NCBI GenBank assembly: GCA_963754235.1
Contig: CAVWFK010000032.1
Location: forward strand, 1-64,000
Direction of reading: 5' to 3'
DNA from: DATAYA01 sp963754235
GTDB lineage: Bacteria; Pseudomonadota; Alphaproteobacteria; Acetobacterales; Acetobacteraceae
DNA: 64,000 nucleotides
Part shown: piece by piece, positions 51,706-60,389 of the stretch
How the letters are laid out: every line of letters starts with the position of its first letter
Numbering within the stretch: the first letter of the stretch is position 1
The notes under the pieces: model-generated
The model's input: only the letters and a program-made list of their open reading frames with translations
Told to the model about the DNA's origin: nothing
The model's database searches: none
Made by a program: the position numbers and the translations under genes

Positions 51706-52335
51706 CTATTTTGCTTCATTGCCCTCGGGGCAGACTGGCATCTTGTTGTCGTCAGGCCAGCCGACGCTTCCACCTATCATGTGGCGGAAACTCGTATGGT
51801 GATTGTACCCAAACGCATCCCGGTAGAGAATTTCTCCATAAACATAGAGGACCCCTGTTCCGGCCTTGAGCGCAACAACCGCTCTGGGATCGCCGATAAG
51901 TGTATGAAGCCGGATATTTCTCCGTCCGAACCCCGGTGGGCCAAAAACGAATCTGCTAAAATCTGGGCCGACGGGGGTTGGTCCGAAGGTGGCGGTCTGG
52001 GTGATATCCCAGGTCTGAGCTGTAGAAGATACAGTTACGTCGTGAGCGGGGGTCTGGCCAGTATTTCTTATCACAACAGCGGCTTGGACTTGGTCGGTGC
52101 CGGTGCATTTAGCGTCTGTCTCGCTGCGGCGTGCCTTGAGAATACGCGGCGAGGCTTGTCCGCCCGCTGCGTTGCTCATTAGTGGCTTTATGTGTGGCGC
52201 TCTTGCTTCCTGATTTGGTGGCCGACTTTCAGTGCTCCTTGGCGCTGGACCTGGGGATGGTTGCTGTGATCGTGCAGGTGCCTCGCCGGCAACAAACGAC
52301 GCAATCACAAGCAAAATCATATGGCGCTTCAGCAT
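51706..52335 (-). CDS. Exported protein of unknown function (passenger gene)
   Basis: 209 residues from ATG 52335, overlapping the transposase stop by 7 bp. The signal peptide MLKRHMILLVIASFVAGEAP ends near ARSQ. A Pro-rich linker follows, then AAVVIRNTGQTPAHDVTVSS, a beta-sandwich-like segment (NTGQTPA) I recall from uncharacterised exported proteins. The GC content is lower than that of the core genes. An overlapping plus-strand frame of similar length lacks family features and is rejected. It is probably expressed with the transposase. Confidence 0.7.
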   Translation of the reverse strand: MLKRHMILLVIASFVAGEAPARSQQPSPGPAPRSTESRPPNQEARAPHIKPLMSNAAGGQASPRILKARRSETDAKCTGTDQVQAAVVIRNTGQTPAHDVTVSSTAQTWDITQTATFGPTPVGPDFSRFVFGPPGFGRRNIRLHTLIGDPRAVVALKAGTGVLYVYGEILYRDAFGYNHHTSFRHMIGGSVGWPDDNKMPVCPEGNEAK

Positions 52336-53102
52336 CCACGCATGGCCTCTCCGAAAATGTCCGGGTTGTTCCGATTGTTATACCGGAACTGAGCCTCGGC
52401 GACATACAGAGGCATATATTTAGAGCTTATCTTGTGAAAAGAGCCGATAATGCCGCGCTTGAAGATGGACCAGAAACCCTCAATAGTGTTCGTGTGGATC
52501 GCGCCGACAACGTATTGCCCCTTGGCGTGGTTGACTACGCCATGCGGGAACTCGTCACCAAGCTTGCGATAACCAACCCACTGGTCAGTGCAGAGCAGAC
52601 TAACCTTTTCGGATACGGCGCCACGCACGAATGCCGTGAGCGTGCTGGCATCGACGCTATTGATGACGCGCGCCACAACGTTGCCCTTGCGGCTGACAGC
52701 ACCCGCGACAGGAGTTTTGCCGGAGCCGGTGCCCCCCGTCCCCCCGCCCTTCCCGCGCTTGTCGATATGTCTGTTCTTTGCGAGGCCGCCGATGAAAGTT
52801 TCATCGACTTCAACGATACCCATAAGCTTCTGGAAATCCTCGTTTGCGAGGCTGGCACGGATGCGATGGCACATATACCAAGCCGTGCGATAGGAGCCAA
52901 AGCCCATCATCCTATACACTTGCAACGCGCTGATCCCCTTCTTGCTGGTAAGCATGAGGTGGACCACGCGGAACCAATCGCGGAGAGGCTTATTGGTGTT
53001 CTCGAATATGGTCCCGGTGATGTGAGAAAAGCGGTAGTTCGTGCCCGAGGGGGAGCAGGCATTGCAGAGCCAATTCCATGCCATCGTGCCGTGCCCCTTC
53101 AA
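52329..53102 (-). CDS. IS1595-family (ISXO2-like) transposase, zinc-ribbon incomplete
   Basis: 257 residues. The N-terminus, WNWLCNACSPSGTNYRFSHI, keeps the second half of the zinc ribbon and TGTIFENTNKPLRDWF, but the first CPxC-type knuckle of full ISXO2 proteins is missing. The catalytic core is whole: VEVDETFIGGLAKN, LLCTDQWVGYRKL and AIHTNTIEGFWSIFKRGI. The frame is open to the right terminal repeat, so a 5' truncation or alternative start is likely. Activity is uncertain. Confidence 0.85.
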   Translation of the reverse strand: MKGHGTMAWNWLCNACSPSGTNYRFSHITGTIFENTNKPLRDWFRVVHLMLTSKKGISALQVYRMMGFGSYRTAWYMCHRIRASLANEDFQKLMGIVEVDETFIGGLAKNRHIDKRGKGGGTGGTGSGKTPVAGAVSRKGNVVARVINSVDASTLTAFVRGAVSEKVSLLCTDQWVGYRKLGDEFPHGVVNHAKGQYVVGAIHTNTIEGFWSIFKRGIIGSFHKISSKYMPLYVAEAQFRYNNRNNPDIFGEAMRGC

Positions 53103-53218
53103 GCATAATCGCCCTAGTTTGCCGACGCGTCCGTCCTAATTAGGACAACGCCAAACTTTGCTCGCGCAAACCTCAAACTGGCGTATAGTTGTTGCTCACC
53201 CGACGGTTGGGCACGGCG

Positions 53219-53890
53219 ATGCGCCAGGTGGTCGGCTACATCCGGGTATCGACGGGCAAGCAAGGCAAGAGCGGGCTGGGCATCGAAGCCCAGCGGGAGG
53301 CCATCGTCCACTTCGTGGCCGCGCAGGAAATGGAGCTGACGGCCGAGTATGTGGAGGTGGAAACGGGCAAGGGCGCAGATGCGCTCGACCGTCGCCCCAA
53401 GCTCGCCGAGGCGCTGGCGAGGGCGCGCAGGGCGAAGGCGCCGGTGGTGGTGGCGAAGTTGTGCCGCCTCTCGCGCGACGTGGCGTTCATCTCGGGGCTG
53501 ATGGCGCATCGGGTGCCGTTCATCGTCGCCGAGCTGGGCGCCGATGCGGGCCCGTTCATGCTGCAGATCTGCGCCGCGCTCGCGGAGAAGGAGCGGGCCT
53601 TGATCGCGGGCCGCACCCGCGCGGCGCTGGCCCAAAAGAAGGCGCTGGGCGCCGCGCTGGGCAATAGGACCAATCTCGGCGAGGCGCAGGCGAAAGGCAT
53701 TGCTGCAAACCAGGCCGCGGCCGACGCCTTCGCGGCGAACGTGCTGCCCATCGCGCGGCAGATACAGGCGTCGGGTGCGACAACGCCTCGGGCAATCGCG
53801 GCGGCCCTCAATTCCCGCGGCATTCGCACGGCGCGGGGCGGTGCGTGGCACGACAGCACGGTGAGGAACTTGCTTGTGCGAGGCGGATAA
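53219..53890 (+). CDS. Serine recombinase (resolvase family)
   Basis: 223 residues from ATG 53219 (MRQVVGYIRVSTGKQGKSGL), with the catalytic Ser in YIRVSTGKQ (about residue 10). It has KAPVVVAKLCRLSRDVAFIS with the active-site Arg pattern and ALAEKERALIAGRTRAALAQ, the long E helix. A C-terminal Recombinase-type helix-turn-helix follows (TTPRAIAAALNSRGIRTARG, then WHDSTVRNLL). It may resolve or invert island DNA. It lies between the IS1595 element and the R-M gene. Confidence 0.93.
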   Translation: MRQVVGYIRVSTGKQGKSGLGIEAQREAIVHFVAAQEMELTAEYVEVETGKGADALDRRPKLAEALARARRAKAPVVVAKLCRLSRDVAFISGLMAHRVPFIVAELGADAGPFMLQICAALAEKERALIAGRTRAALAQKKALGAALGNRTNLGEAQAKGIAANQAAADAFAANVLPIARQIQASGATTPRAIAAALNSRGIRTARGGAWHDSTVRNLLVRGG

Positions 53891-53932
53891 TTCTCGCCAG
53901 CCGCGCCGTTCCAACTACCGGCTGTTGTGTGT

Positions 53933-56794
53933 TCAGGCTGGAGTTGCCGGTCGCGCCAGATTAAGCGTCAAGAGCCGGTGCAGCACCTCGCTCTGTGGCA
54001 GATCGACAGGCCAACCATAGGCGGCTGCAACTGCCTCGTCCAAGGTGCGGTGCAGCGCGTCCAGCCAAGCGCCCTCCGGCGTGCCCCGCTGGTTGTAGAG
54101 GGCAGTGAGAGTGCGCTTGCGCAGCATCGCTTCGGCTACCGCGTTCTTTGGCACCAGCCGGTCCGGAAATCCCGCCACCATTTCGGGCACGCGCTCCACC
54201 AGCTCGGGCGGGTTCAACCAACGATCGCGCCTCTCCACCAGCTCCCGCAGTGCCGCTGCAATGCGCTGTGCTCGCGGATCGTCCGCGTAGGCATACTTGG
54301 GCTGTGCAGGGGATAGGCTCGGTGGAAACGGGAAGCACTCGAAGCACGTCACGTTGTTGTAGGTCGGGTCATTGCCAATTCCATGCCGAGAGGCGTTGGC
54401 CAGCGCCCAAATCTCATGGGTTCGGCTGTGAAGAACGCCCATGAAGGTGTCGTCCTCACGAGCGAAGGCATATACGCGGCTATCGGGAAGAACCGAGTGA
54501 TGGCACCACACAAATGTGCGGTGCCGGGCGACGCGCACGGTTGCCACGAAACGCGATAATCCCGCCATGGCAGACCGCCACCCACTCCCGGTTTCACCGT
54601 GCTGCCACCAAGACCGCGCACGCCGCACCCGACGGTTCTTTTCCCGCTCCGGCCTCACTACCCGAGCAACATGCGCGAAAGGGACCGGGTAAAGCGCCGC
54701 CGCAGCCTCGCTCATTGCTCCGAAGTCGATGATCCAGGTGTCGGACGAACGGCGGGTCAGATCTCTGCCGTTAGCCCATGGGCGCACCACGTCCGAGTTG
54801 CAGTGACCGTTCGGGTTCGCAGGCATTGACAGCCATTCACGTGCAAGATTGCCGGGTATGTCGAACGGACCGACCTTCACGGGACCCTGGAAGCAGACAC
54901 CGGCGTTCTCAGGCAGGCGGCGGATGGTCGTCAGGTCCGTTTCGCCTGCGGTCAGGTCAGCGTGGATACGTGGCACAATCTGCCCGTCCAGCTTCAATGT
55001 ATCAAAGGCTTGCCGAGCGAAGCAAACGAGCGACACCCGCACATCCGCCCCATCAAGCGTCCATTCTTCGTTGCTGAAAGCCTCGTAGATCACGCCGTCA
55101 CGCGCCACTGCATCCAGCACCGCCCGGCTGGCTCCCTTGCGGATCGCCTGCGTCGCGACAAACCCCACCTGCCGAGTTTTTCCAGTCGCGATCGCCTCGT
55201 GCGCTCGCTCGAACCAATAGCAAACCAGGTCCGCTCCGCCAGGGACGCGCCCTGCGTAGGCGGCCCGCAGCTTGGTGGTATATGTCTCGCCCAAGGTTCC
55301 GATCATGGCCTTGTCGCCAAGGAACGGCGGGTTGCCCACGATCACGTCGGCATCCGGCCAGGTCGCCTGCGTCCCGATCTCGGTCAGTACCGCGTCCTGA
55401 CAGGCAATCGTGTCCAGGCTCCGCAGCACCGGGTCGGAGGGAGCTGGGTAGCCGTGGCGGCGCCCCCATTGGATGTGACCGATCCAGACCGACACGCGGG
55501 CCAGCTCCGCCGCGTATGGGTTCACCTCCAGCCCCAGCACCGCCTCTGGCCCGACCTGTGGGAACTCGCGCTGCAAGCCGAGAGCTTCGGCCTCCACCAT
55601 CGCCTGATGCTCCAGATCCTTCAGGGCGAGCAGGGCGAGGTACAGGAAGTTGCCGGACCCGCAGGCGGGGTCCAGCACCCGGAAGGCGCGCAGCCGGTCC
55701 AGGAAGCCGCGAAACAGCGTTTCGGCACGGTCCGGCGCATCCCGCTTCGCGCGGCTGCCCGCCTTGGCCGTGACACCGGCCGCGAGCGCCGCCCCGATCG
55801 CGCCGCGCACGTTCTTCCACTCGGCCAGCAGCGGATGGCGGACCACTGGCTCGATTAGCCGGTCGATCATCTCTCGCGCGGTGTAGTGCGCGCCGAGCTG
55901 GCTGCGCTTGTCCGGGTCCAGCCCGCGCTCGAACAGTGTGCCGAGGATGCTGGGGTCCACCTCCGCCCAATCCAGCGCCGCCGCGCGCTGCAACAGGTCG
56001 ATGTCGTCCGCCTCCAACGGGAGGGCAGAGGCGTCGTCAAACAAGCCCCCATTGAACCAGGCGACAGGCGTAAAATCCACCTCACCGCCTTGCTCCGCCA
56101 TAGCGGCGAACAGGCGGCGCACATAGCTTTCGAACCGCGCCGGCGCCTTGCGTGCCGCGTCCAGCATCCGCTCGAACAGGCCGTTTGGTAGCAGCCCCAC
56201 ATCGTCGGCAAAAAGGCAGAACACCAGCCGGTTGACGAAGTGCGCGACAGTCTGCGGATCGTTCCCTCGGCTGCGCAGCCGTCCCGCCAGTTCGGCGAAC
56301 TCCGCGGCTGCCTCGGCGGTCAGCGCCGCGAGCGTCTTGCCCGGCCGCAGGCGTTCGGGATCGGCGAACACGGCCTTGAGCACGCCGAGCCGGGACGGAT
56401 CGGCCATCTCCTCCAGCCGCACCTCGTGCCGCTCGGAAACGGCATTGGTCCAATTGGTGCGGATGGTGATGCGGTCGATGTCGGACGTGACCAGGAGCGG
56501 CGGGTTTTCCAGTGCGCCTGCGTATTGCAGGAGTTGCCGGTGCGCGGCGTCCAGGTCGCGGTGCTTGCCTTTGTATTCCCAAGCGAAGCGGCCGCGTCGC
56601 CACACGTCGGCCCAGCCTTCGCCGCCGCTGGCCTTGGTGGCACCCTTCTCGAAGGCGTAAGCGGACCCGGTCGGGTCGGAATTGGGCGTGGGTTCGTCGA
56701 GCAATGCGCAGAGGTCCAGGAAATGCTCCTGGGATGCAGCGCGCTCGTTGCGTGCGTTGATACGCCATTTTGCGATGAATGCGGTCGGCGTCAT
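53933..56794 (-). CDS. MmeI-like (type IIL) restriction-modification enzyme
   Basis: 953 residues from ATG 56794. The N-terminal part fits the fused nuclease of type IIL enzymes: SQEHFLDLCALLDEPTPNSD, then GWADVWRRGRFAWEYKGK, a D...ExK pair near residues 60-76. A helical connector includes TLFERGLDPDKRSQLGAHYT. The m6A methyltransferase has FRVLDPACGSGNFLYLALLA (SAM motif I, ~375) and DADVIVGNPPFLGDK (NPPF, ~488). A target-recognition and C-terminal helical region follows (HETGSGWRSAMAGLSRF, THEIWALANASRHGIGND). One chain can therefore methylate and cut DNA. No separate restriction subunit is needed or seen. Confidence 0.9.
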   Translation of the reverse strand: MTPTAFIAKWRINARNERAASQEHFLDLCALLDEPTPNSDPTGSAYAFEKGATKASGGEGWADVWRRGRFAWEYKGKHRDLDAAHRQLLQYAGALENPPLLVTSDIDRITIRTNWTNAVSERHEVRLEEMADPSRLGVLKAVFADPERLRPGKTLAALTAEAAAEFAELAGRLRSRGNDPQTVAHFVNRLVFCLFADDVGLLPNGLFERMLDAARKAPARFESYVRRLFAAMAEQGGEVDFTPVAWFNGGLFDDASALPLEADDIDLLQRAAALDWAEVDPSILGTLFERGLDPDKRSQLGAHYTAREMIDRLIEPVVRHPLLAEWKNVRGAIGAALAAGVTAKAGSRAKRDAPDRAETLFRGFLDRLRAFRVLDPACGSGNFLYLALLALKDLEHQAMVEAEALGLQREFPQVGPEAVLGLEVNPYAAELARVSVWIGHIQWGRRHGYPAPSDPVLRSLDTIACQDAVLTEIGTQATWPDADVIVGNPPFLGDKAMIGTLGETYTTKLRAAYAGRVPGGADLVCYWFERAHEAIATGKTRQVGFVATQAIRKGASRAVLDAVARDGVIYEAFSNEEWTLDGADVRVSLVCFARQAFDTLKLDGQIVPRIHADLTAGETDLTTIRRLPENAGVCFQGPVKVGPFDIPGNLAREWLSMPANPNGHCNSDVVRPWANGRDLTRRSSDTWIIDFGAMSEAAAALYPVPFAHVARVVRPEREKNRRVRRARSWWQHGETGSGWRSAMAGLSRFVATVRVARHRTFVWCHHSVLPDSRVYAFAREDDTFMGVLHSRTHEIWALANASRHGIGNDPTYNNVTCFECFPFPPSLSPAQPKYAYADDPRAQRIAAALRELVERRDRWLNPPELVERVPEMVAGFPDRLVPKNAVAEAMLRKRTLTALYNQRGTPEGAWLDALHRTLDEAVAAAYGWPVDLPQSEVLHRLLTLNLARPATPA

Positions 56795-57148
56795 CGGCCA
56801 ACAGAGCTCTGTAACAGATGGGGGGGTTTACGGCTCGTCAGCAGTGTTCCCTCCCGTACGGTCGAGCAAGGGCCGTCCAATCGCTGAAACTCCCACATGG
56901 CCGCCGCTATCGTAACCGCTCGCCGACAGCACGCCAATTGGTCCCCTCTAACAACCGTCATTGAACCGGCGACATGCCCCAAATGGGGCGGACGGAGCGC
57001 GAGACCGGAATCGTGCGAGCCTAGCACCGACGACCGGGGCAGTTTTTATTGCGGAAGATTATGAGGTGAGGCCGGGTGCTTGACACGGCACGATAATCAC
57101 GACTCACTCCGTAACGGAGACGGTGCTGGATTCGCGGACAGCAGACGA
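56795..57148. other. Divergent gap between the R-M gene and the Ntn hydrolase
   Basis: 354 bp with no convincing gene. It must hold leftward and rightward promoters; AT-richer patches lie near 57040-57060. Short open frames here have no family features. Confidence 0.35.
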
Positions 57149-57969
57149 GTGACCATTGCTATTGCAGTTCAGGTCCACGATGGGGTGGTGCTGGCTTCGG
57201 ACAGCGCCGGCACCCTCATTGACACCACAAAGCCGGCTCCCGACAATGTGGTCAACGTCTACAACCAACGCAAACAAGATTTTCAATCTTCGGAAGGGCT
57301 TGCCCATCGGAGGTATGACGTTCAGCGCGGGCAGCTTAGGTTCGTCATCGATATCAACGCTGGCGAAGGACTTGCGCCGAAGATTTGCCGGAAAAGACAA
57401 GGATTTTCCACAATGGCACATAAACCCTGACAACTTTACGATCGAGGGAGTGGCCATAAGGGCGCGAGAGCTCCTCTTCGATGAGAACTTCGTTCGGCTC
57501 GGCATCCCATCCGCGCCCGGCGTCCAATTGGGCTTTGTCGTGGCTGGGTATTCATCGGGATGTCCAACTAAGCGAGGTCTGGTTGATAGAGATTAAAGAT
57601 GGCCAGTGCGATCCGCCGAGGCTTTTGTTCGGCCAGGGCATAACAAGCGTCTACGCGGGCGGCGACCCCGAAGTGTTCGGCCGACTGGTCCTTGGGCATG
57701 GCCAAGGTCTAGCCGCTGCGCTGTTAGCGAACGGCATCCCTGCGGCAAATCTCCAGCCGGCCTTACTCGCTCTGCAACAGGCAATGCACGTCCCGCTGGT
57801 CGAGGCAGCGATGCCGATCCAGGACGCAATTGATTTCGCCGAGTTTCTCGTCCACACAACCACCATGTTCACCAGGTTTAAACGCGGAGCCGCGACAGTC
57901 GGTGGCCCCACGTCGGCCGGCGCGGCGCGGGTGCAGCTTGCCTTCCTTGCAGAGCACGTACAGGCGTGA
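57149..57969 (+). pseudogene. Proteasome-like Ntn hydrolase, two frameshifts and fused 3' end
   Basis: GTG 57149 opens MTIAIAVQVHDGVVLASDSA. After Met removal Thr would be the N-terminal nucleophile, and the DGVVLASDS pattern is that of proteasome beta/HslV-like folds. Removing one C at 57265-57266 joins it to NANKIFNLRKGLPIGGMTFS and DFPQWHINPDNFTIEGVAIR. Removing one G at 57557-57559 joins DVQLSEVWLIEIKDG and DFAEFLVHTTTMFTRFKRGA. Near 57905 (VGGPTS) the natural end seems replaced by sequence antisense to a helix-turn-helix gene, giving a chimaeric tail to 57969. The intact protein would be about 270 residues. Substrate and role are unknown; island context suggests defence or toxin-like proteolysis. 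Confidence 0.65.
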
Positions 57970-58035
57970 TCGCGACAGGCCCGAGGACCTGGCCGCGCCC
58001 TCCACGGTGAAAGCAGCAGGTTTAACCTCGATCAT
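57763..58035 (-). pseudogene. Excisionase/AlpA-type HTH protein, 3' truncated
   Basis: ATG 58035 opens MIEVKPAAFTVEGAARSSGL followed by SRSRLYVLCKEGKLHPRRAG, the MerR/excisionase-type helix-turn-helix with wing. After about residue 45 the reading runs antisense into the Ntn-hydrolase gene and loses sense. A deletion or inversion junction near 57900 truncates both genes. Such proteins usually steer integrase direction or regulate islands. Confidence 0.6.
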
Positions 58036-58131
58036 TTCGATTCTTCCGTCCCGATGTGGTTCGCGGGACGATGCACAAACAGGGCGCGCGTGTCTTTTGA
58101 CAAAAGTCGGCAACTTGCTGAAATGTCTGAC

Positions 58132-58191
58132 GAAAATCGGCCGAATTATGTCAAACTGGTTTGGATGAAAATCGGCCGATTTATGTCAAAC
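58132..58191. promoter_or_regulatory. Two 25-bp direct repeats, 35-bp period (operator- or iteron-like)
   Basis: Copies at 58132-58156 and 58167-58191 share GAAAATCGGCCGA and TTATGTCAAAC and differ at one base. Upstream, a TGTCTTTTGACAAAAG inverted repeat (about 58091-58106) adds to the pattern. The site lies between the HTH gene and the 3' end of the unknown gene, overlapping the latter by a few bases. Confidence 0.65.
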
Positions 58192-58793
58192 CCCGCGGCC
58201 GTGCGTCCGCTCCCGCTGCACCAAGTCGAGCAACGACTGCTGGTCGGAATTGCGCGTAAGCTCCGCGAGCTTGCGCTGGTCGTGGAACTCCAGAGCCCGG
58301 TGGGCTTCGGGGGGCATCCCGCTGTGCAGCGCCACCAGCTTCGCGAACGCGGACTGGTCGTCCGTCCACGCCGCCTCGGCCAAGGCCATAGGGACGGCCG
58401 CAGCGGCGCCAGCCGTCGGGGCGCGCGACGGCGCAGGGCCGCGCCTGCTCTCGCCGCAGGCGGGGGCCATGCTTGTCCCATCCGTTCAGCAGGCGACTGA
58501 CGAGCGATGACTTCTTGACGCCGCCGGATCGCCTCATCTCGGCGATGCCGGCCTTGCTACGCGCAACCGCGGTTGCCGCCCCATGCACCTTCAATCCGGG
58601 GTTCGCCCGCAGCAGTGCAGCCATCTGGTCCAGTAGCGGCATGGTGTGTTGGTCGAAACTGGGACGCCCTTTTTTTGGGCTTCGCGGCCAAAGCGCAGAC
58701 GATCCGGCTCAGTCCCTTCTCGCCGACCATCTCCACCAGTCCCGCAACCGCGGCCTGATGGTCCGGCGGTAAGTCCGCGATCCGCGCTGCCAC
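58186..58793 (-). pseudogene. Unknown island gene with two one-base frameshifts
   Basis: GTG 58793 opens VAARIADLPPDHQAAVAGLV. Removing one base of the 7-base A-run (58670-58676) gives KKGRPSFDQHTMPLLDQMAA and KKSSLVSRLLNGWDKHGP. Removing one of the five Cs (58462-58466) gives ACGESRRGPAPSRAP and then LAEAAWTDDQSAFAKLVALH, with a stop at 58186. The repaired protein is about 200 residues, helical, with no family I can name. Tandem operator-like repeats overlap and follow its 3' end. A DNA-binding or regulatory role is only a guess. Confidence 0.55.
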
Positions 58794-58925
58794 TGCGCCG
58801 ACAGAGTGCTAGTATTCGCTTTGATCCCGCTCATGACGCCGCAACCGTCTCCGGGATCACGGCGGCGGGCGTTCGCGCGCCCGTCGCCATCCCCTTGTCG
58901 CCCGCGATCCGCGCGGGCTCGGCTC

Positions 58926-60176
58926 TCACGCGTGGCGCAGCTCGACCACGGCGCCGCCCTTGTCCGGCTCGGTGCAGAACCGCGCCCACGCCGCCATCAG
59001 CTCGCGCCGGCGATCGAGCAGATCGCCCCGCTGGTAGGCGGCCTCCACCTTGTCCCGCAGCGAGTGCGCCAATGCCGCCTCGGCGAGCTCGCGGGCATAG
59101 CTGGTCGCCTCGGCGCACCAGTCGCGGAAGCTGCTGCGCAGCCCATGCACCGTCGCGCCCTGCAGATTGGCGACTCGGGCAACAGTCTCACGGGGCCGGA
59201 TAGCGATGCGCAGGGCCTTTCCCAATGTCACGTCGCTCAGCGGCCGGCCGACGCGACCGCCAGGGAACACCAAGTCATCCGCCCGCCGCCGCAGCGGTAG
59301 CATAGTGCGCAGGATCGCGACCGCAGCCTCGGGCAGTGGCACGCGGTGCGGCTTACCGGCCTTCATCCTCGCGCCCGGCACCGTCCAAACAGCGGCATCA
59401 AGGTCCGTCTCACACCACCGTGCACCCCTCACCTCGCCGCTGCGGGCGGCCGTCAGGGCGGCGAACCGCAGCGCCAGGGCCGACGTGCCGTCCTGGCCAG
59501 CCAGTCTCTCCATGACGGCCGGCAGCTCGCGCCAGGGCACAGCGGCATGATGATTAACGGGTGCGACCTTCGCCCTCGCCGGCAGCAGCTTATCGAAATG
59601 CCCGCGCCACCGCGCCGGGTTCTCGCCGGAGCGCCAGCCGTGCGCCTTGGCGTGGTCGAGTACCGCCTCGATCCGGCCGCGCACCCGCGCTGCGGTTTCC
59701 GTCTTGGCGGTCCAAATGGGTTGCAGGACCGCCAGCACGTCGGCCGTCTCGATCCGCGCCACCGGCATCGTGCCCAGCTTGGGCAGCACATAGGCGTCGA
59801 GCGTCGCTCGCCACTGCGCCGCGTACTTGGCGCTCCGCCACCCGGCCGAATGTGCGGCAAGATAGCCGTCGAGTGCCGCGGCGAAGATGACGCCCGAGCC
59901 GCCGGCCTTTCGGGCACGCTGCTCGGTGATCGGGTCCAAACCTTCCAAGAGCAGCCGGCGGGCGTCACGGGCCTTCTGACGCGCCTCGGCGAGCGTAATG
60001 TCGCGTTCCGGACCGAGGCCCATCCAGTGCTGCCGGTCGCGCACCTTGTAGCGAAATGCCCACTCCCGCCCGCCGCTGGGCCGGACGCGCAGATATAGAC
60101 CGCCGCCGTCGGTATAGGCGCCCGCCCTAGTCAGCCTGCGGATTGCCAGCACATTGAGCTTGCCCGGTGCGGCCAT
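58926..60176 (-). CDS. Tyrosine recombinase / P4-type integrase (copy 2)
   Basis: 416 residues from ATG 60176, clearly paralogous to integrase 1 (MAAPGKLNVLAIRRLTRAGA). It has the same arm-binding domain and catalytic set: TAARSGEVRGARW, TVHGLRSSFRDWC and KVEAAYQRGDLL. It is 11 residues longer because of RETVARVANLQGA before the H-x-x-R box. It faces integrase 1 across about 8 kb. Both flanks also resemble those of copy 1, making an inverted module of about 1.4 kb. Confidence 0.93.
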   Translation of the reverse strand: MAAPGKLNVLAIRRLTRAGAYTDGGGLYLRVRPSGGREWAFRYKVRDRQHWMGLGPERDITLAEARQKARDARRLLLEGLDPITEQRARKAGGSGVIFAAALDGYLAAHSAGWRSAKYAAQWRATLDAYVLPKLGTMPVARIETADVLAVLQPIWTAKTETAARVRGRIEAVLDHAKAHGWRSGENPARWRGHFDKLLPARAKVAPVNHHAAVPWRELPAVMERLAGQDGTSALALRFAALTAARSGEVRGARWCETDLDAAVWTVPGARMKAGKPHRVPLPEAAVAILRTMLPLRRRADDLVFPGGRVGRPLSDVTLGKALRIAIRPRETVARVANLQGATVHGLRSSFRDWCAEATSYARELAEAALAHSLRDKVEAAYQRGDLLDRRRELMAAWARFCTEPDKGGAVVELRHA

Positions 60177-60389
60177 CGGTTCATCCCTGACCCGTTGGGC
60201 AACACTCTAAACGGCAACGTGGCGGCATGCAACGGAACGATGCGGGACAGCAATACCAAAGAATGCCGGCCTGGCATAAGCCTTTCTGAACCGTCCGGGA
60301 CCGTGCAAAACACAGGTTAGGCAGCCAGACCTGAAGGCATATTGCTGAGCAGGTCACGTTCCCGCAACCATCGGGACGGTCCAGCGCGA
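60177..60389. other. Upstream region of integrase 2 / probable island edge
   Basis: The first ~120 bp resemble the region before integrase 1 (GTCCCGCATC, TTCCGTTGCAT and GTGTTGCCCA when read from the integrase). Core gene thiE ends just beyond. An att site is likely here but I could not define a direct repeat with the other edge. Confidence 0.4.

Larger units (their letters stand above)
51629..53114 (-). mobile_element. IS1595-family element carrying a passenger gene
   Basis: The inverted repeats GGGCGATTATGCCTGA (51629-51644) and, inward from 53114, GGGCGATTATGCTTGA match at 15 of 16 positions. They enclose a transposase and a separate exported-protein gene on the same strand. No clear 8-bp target duplication was found. 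IS1595-family elements are known to carry passengers. Confidence 0.7.

Noticed and set aside
51637..52182. Plus-strand 181-codon ORF with a hydrophobic N-terminus
   Set aside because: The opposite strand has a real signal peptide, the NTGQTPA segment and an overlap with the transposase gene.
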